Source: Craspedostauros australis
Lineage: Eukaryota; Bacillariophyta; Bacillariophyceae; Mastogloiales; Achnanthaceae
Direction of reading: 5' to 3'
Length of the DNA: 64,000 nt
Assembly (NCBI GenBank): GCA_026770025.1
Contig: JAMXDE010000008.1
Span: 1,550,001-1,614,000 of the forward strand
Shown here: positions 60,314-64,000 of the stretch, piece after piece
How the letters are laid out: the number at the start of each line of letters is the position of its first letter
How positions within the stretch are numbered: the first letter of the stretch is position 1
The notes under the pieces: model-generated
What the model saw: only the letters and a program-made list of their open reading frames with translations
What the model was told of the DNA's origin: nothing
Database searches by the model: none
Position numbers and translations under genes: made by a program

Positions 60314-62912
60314 CTACACACCACCGCCGCCCCCAACAGGAGTTGCTTTGATGGAGTACGAGTGCACACGTCGGTTGTAGCCGTACTCCCGAATTGGGTC
60401 CAGATTGACGAAGTATTCGTATTGGTTGCAAGTAAGATCGGATGCCTCGCAGCAAAGAGTGCAGCAATCGCACGTGATCTCCTTGTTGGCACCCTTGCAG
60501 TCGCTGGTGAGGATCGCGAACTTATCGAATTTGGGATCGTCGCAGAAGAAGTTGAGCGTTCCATTGATCTCGTTGTGGTCCAGCATGACGACGTCTGTTG
60601 GTGTGGCGATCATGATGCAAAGACATAGCGAGTGTGAGTGTGAGCATGGTGCGACGTGGCGTGTGAAAATGACAGGCAAATTCGCCAGGCAACGTTTGTT
60701 CCATGCCCGCGTTTTGCACTCAGTCCAACCGCACAGCTAAGCATTGCGCTGCCACTTTCATCTCAGTTGCATGCTGCATTCTTCACTTACCAAGATCGTA
60801 CAGCTTCTTCACTTCGTCTGGAATCTCGCCGGTGAGCTCATTGCGATTCAACAGCAGATGGACCAGACCCAAGATCAATCCAAGCTCGCTTGGAATCGGG
60901 CCTTCCAACTCGTTCGAATCCAAATCCAACAACTGCACGGACGTCAAGTTTCCGATCCATGTCGGAATCTGGCCCTTGATTTTGTTGTGCTTCATGGACA
61001 GCTCTCGCAAGGATGTGAGCCTGGCAATGAATTCGGGCATGGGGGCGGCCGTGAAGGAGTTATCGGAGGTGTGCAGGTACCGCAGCAAGGAGAGGTCGCC
61101 CAACGCCGAAGGCAGCGATCCCTCCAGCTCATTCCTCGAAATGTCCAAATGCGCGAGCTTGACCAGCTTGTTCAGCGACGCCGGCACGAATCCATCCAGC
61201 TTGTTTTCATGCATCGCCAGGAATCTCAACTTCGTGTTCTCCTGCTGCAACGTTGGGATGACGCCCGAGAACTGGTTGCCGTGCAGATCCATGATCACGA
61301 AGGCGTTGTCCGGACTGAAGAGATCAGCGGGGAGATCCTCCGCGAAGTCGTTGTCGCTGATGTCGAGTTCGATGACTGTCTTTCCCCAGTACTGGATGAG
61401 GTCGTTGTTGAGCTTGCCGTCGAAGCCGTTGTCTTCGAGGTAGAGGTATTTGAGGTCTGGCATCATGCCGTTGAACTCGTTGATATCGCCTGTGAAGCCG
61501 TTGTCGTCGAGACTGAGATCAACCATCTTGGGCAAGGATTCGTACGGGACTGTGCCGTCCATGTAATTGTTGCCAAGAGTGAGAGCCGTGAGCTGGGTGA
61601 GTGACGAAAGCATCGATGGGATCTCTCCAGTGAGACCGCAGTATCCCAAGTCGATGGTCTTGAGGTCCGTGAGTGCAGACAGCGTGGTTGGGATGGTGCT
61701 CGTGAGGTTAAGGTTCCATGGCATGATCAATGCGTCCATCTGGTCGAGGTGCATGATCTCGTCTGGAATCGAACCAGAGAGTCCGTTTTGGGCTGCAGTC
61801 GCACGAGCATGCATGTATAGAAGGCGAAGTTGGAGACGTGTTGTGGAGTGGCATGTCGCGGTGTCAATGATGGGAATGGTGAGTGGGATGGTTGGGAGAT
61901 TTGCGAGGGTAGGAAGGTAACCGTGAGCATGAAGATGAGGCAGGCGGCATGAACAAGAGCAAGGCACATTTTGCAGGCAAGTGTCTTTGAGCCCACTCGC
62001 AACGAGGCGATCATTACATGTAGTGAATACAATACACGCATGGCAGCACTTACGCAGACCAAGACGAACGATGCTGTCATTTTCGCGACAAGAGTAGACT
62101 CCCAGACGGTAGCGATTCAGTCCGCTTCGGAAGAGCTGATTCCAGTTGCACACGCTGGTGGGTTTGAGGAAGTTCATGCCGTAGTCCCAGTTGGCACCGT
62201 CCGTGGCAAAGTAGAGAACGGCCAGGGAGTAACGTTGGATGAAGTAGCTGTGTTCGTTGCCGCCGTCCATCTCGATGTCGTACAGGTCCGTCTCGGCAAT
62301 CCATTTGGCGGCCAGGTTCTGCGGCGTGCCTTCCGTTCTCAGAATGGACTCCGGCGTCGCGGCAAATTCGACGAGGTGGGACAAGACGTCTTCTATCGGA
62401 AGTGGTTGTTCGCGCAGCTTCACTTGTTCGACGTCGTCGCTGTCGGCAACGCTGCTGCGGCTGGAATTGTCATCCGACTTGGGCAGGATGATGGCCAGCG
62501 GGATGATGGCGGCCACCAGGAAGACGGCGCCCAGACAAATGAGAGGAAGCATGCCGCGGCGCCTAGACGGTGATCTTTCTTCGCCGGTTGCAGCAGCAAC
62601 AGCAGCATCATCGTTGCCGCCAGCGGCAGCAAAAACACCTGCGCCCGCGCCGGAGACGGCCATGGACACTTTGTACTCATCGACACAGGGAAGCTGGTTG
62701 CCGTCGTTGCCATTTGGGCCATCGTCGTCGTCGCCGATTTCAAAGTTGGAAACGGCGGAATCGCCCGATGAGATTGCCCCGGGGATCATGTTGGCCTTGT
62801 ACTCCTCCACGGAAGGAAGCTGATCATGGTCATCGCCCGCATTGAGCTCCGGGTCGTAGGTATCGCCAGCGATGCTGTCGTTGGTGGAGATGGTTGCCAC
62901 TGTGTTGTCCAT
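60314..62912 (-). CDS. Leucine-rich-repeat membrane protein with C-terminal cysteine-rich domain (three exons)
   Basis: Exons 62912-62054, 61792-60791 and 60594-60314 (both introns phase 1, GTAAGT donors) give 713 residues. Reading through intron 1 is also open, so the exon model rests on restored LRRs: VRLGLP/QNGLSGSIPDEI and LYDL/DVVMLDHNEING. Residues 1-118 are acidic and cytosolic with VEEYKANM and DEYKVSM motifs. A transmembrane helix (about 120-143, LPLICLGAVFLVAAIIPLAI) follows. The ectodomain has about 13 plant-type LRRs (L-x-x-L-x-L-x-x-N-x-L-x-G-x-I-P). The C-terminal ~60 residues carry LTSDCKGANKEITCDCCTLC and more cysteines, a tail I associate with diatom LRR proteins. It is likely a surface sensor or adhesion protein; there is no kinase domain. 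Ligand unknown. Confidence 0.88.
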
Positions 62913-64000
62913 CTTGCTGGTTGCAAATATCGCAGAGTCCTCTGGTCTGTGCGGTTTCTCTGATCCTGTCCCTCGTTGATTTTCGTCGAGGGGTTGGTTG
63001 CTTCCTGCTCACCTCTGCTCTGCTCAATTGGTACGGCCTATTGTTCGCTTTGGCTCCACGCGATCTTTCTTGTTCAGTGTGGATCGTCGGCTTCAGACTG
63101 CAGACTTCAGAATTCAAGGAAGCAACTTTTGCACTTTTTCGATGTTGTGTCACCTGCATTCCTCGAGAGGTCGTTCGATGAGGGAGTGAGAGAGAGTGTG
63201 TATTTGTCGTTGCTGCTGCTGTTCTTGTTTTCGGCAAAGATGATCGAAGCAACGCAAATGAGGCAGCGTTGGCAGGGGAGGTCCGACGTGGTCTCGTTCT
63301 TCCTTTGCATGACTTCGTGTGCCCTCTCCACAACAACCTGGGTTGTGCACAACCCGAAAAGAGAAGAAGTTAACCGGCAAAGATATGCACAACCGATTTT
63401 CGCACGAACGAGACAAACGTGACCGTTCTGTGTTGTCGTCTCCCTGTGCCGCCCCTGAATTACGTTCCGAGCACGATTCTTGCGGGGGGTCCTCTTCGAT
63501 TCCCACCAATTACAATGGCTCGTGCGAAGTCACTTAACAATCTTGCCAAATTGTCACAGAACAACGCCCCCAAAGAGTTTTCCCGTCATCGTTCGCGAGA
63601 AAGTCATCGATAAAACCGAACGAGAAATCGGCATGATGTGTGAGATCTTGAACGATCAAATCCTGCCTGGGGAACATGCACGCGCCTTCTCTGTGAAACG
63701 ATGATGTCATCGTTACTCTCATTCTTCCCAAACCAAGTGCCGATGATACTGCGCTCTGCGATCTCCCATTCTGCATGGGATCAAGTCTCGTAATTCCATA
63801 CTCTGTGGTGCTACGACCTGCACTCAATGTAAAACGGTGTCGCGATAGCACTAGTTGTGGAGTGTTTTTTTGAGTTTTACTCGTGATGAGTCGTGATAAA
63901 GTAGACTAAAATAGAGCACACCCAAAACCATCCAAACAACTGCTTATGATGTTATATCTCAACAACGCACCATTTAAAATTAAAACTAGACAGTGCATTC
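62913..64000. other. Right-hand end without a recognisable gene
   Basis: About 1.1 kb. Overlapping short frames on both strands show no domain. GAGAGAGAGT at 63187-63197 is a short repeat. The sequence after 63840 is AT-rich. Confidence 0.5.

Noticed and set aside
1-64000. tRNA, rRNA, CRISPR array, retroelement or virus-like element
   Set aside because: Scanning for B-box words, rRNA-like blocks, spaced direct repeats and reverse-transcriptase or capsid motifs gave nothing convincing; a tRNAscan or HMM search would be decisive.

Overview
The window looks like nuclear DNA of a photosynthetic stramenopile, most probably a diatom, and probably one with a centriole- or flagellum-bearing stage such as a centric diatom. 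This rests on several observations. Genes are dense and have few, short GT-AG introns with GTAAGT, GTGAGT or GTACGT donors. The leucine-rich-repeat protein has a transmembrane N-terminus and a CDCC-type cysteine tail. There are PTSAPT-rich secreted proteins and a probable thylakoid-lumen protein with a bipartite targeting region. A pair of genes carries a 'LGDNP-C-G-P' domain that I recall only as an uncharacterised diatom/stramenopile type. An ASPM-like and a CPAP/SAS-4-like gene are both present. TAA, TAG and TGA all act as ordinary stops in intact genes. The species is not determined.

Layout, left to right. An MFS transporter runs off the left edge (minus). It is followed by the farnesyltransferase beta subunit (plus), a GT77-like nucleotide-sugar transferase (minus) and a three-exon, nine-EGF membrane protein (plus). 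From 11.5 to 16.3 kb two paralogous 'LGDNP' proteins flank a DUF3128 protein and a foldback DNA element. From 18 to 25.5 kb lie a polyglutamine protein, a Reeler-like secreted protein, an acidic (probably nuclear) protein and a Tim17/NDUFA11-like membrane protein. From 25.9 to 34 kb everything is on the minus strand: an SGNH-fold protein that lacks its catalytic serine, a plastid protein, a UTP4/cirhin gene with several disabling lesions, and a basic nuclear protein. A large secreted Cys-repeat/PT-repeat protein follows (34.8-37.4 kb), then a patatin-like membrane protein, ALG2 and a winged-helix H15-like protein. From 44 to 55.3 kb an ASPM-like gene and a CPAP/SAS-4-like gene stand head to head. 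The right part has a TIR-flanked non-autonomous transposon, an exostosin-family glycosyltransferase, an alpha/beta-hydrolase without its nucleophile, and a three-exon LRR membrane protein.

Functional themes. Spindle-pole/centriole biology is represented by the ASPM-CPAP pair. Secretory-pathway glycosylation and surface proteins are represented by the GT77-like enzyme, ALG2, exostosin, and the EGF, LRR, PT-repeat and Reeler-like proteins. Prenylation, mitochondrial, plastid and nucleolar housekeeping genes are also present. The observations most worth a second look are the head-to-head ASPM/CPAP pair, the broken UTP4 locus in otherwise clean sequence, two hydrolase-fold proteins with substituted nucleophiles, and two structurally different inverted-repeat elements that each carry a full TGACGTCA site. 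I saw no rRNA, tRNA, CRISPR, retroelement or virus-like sequence.
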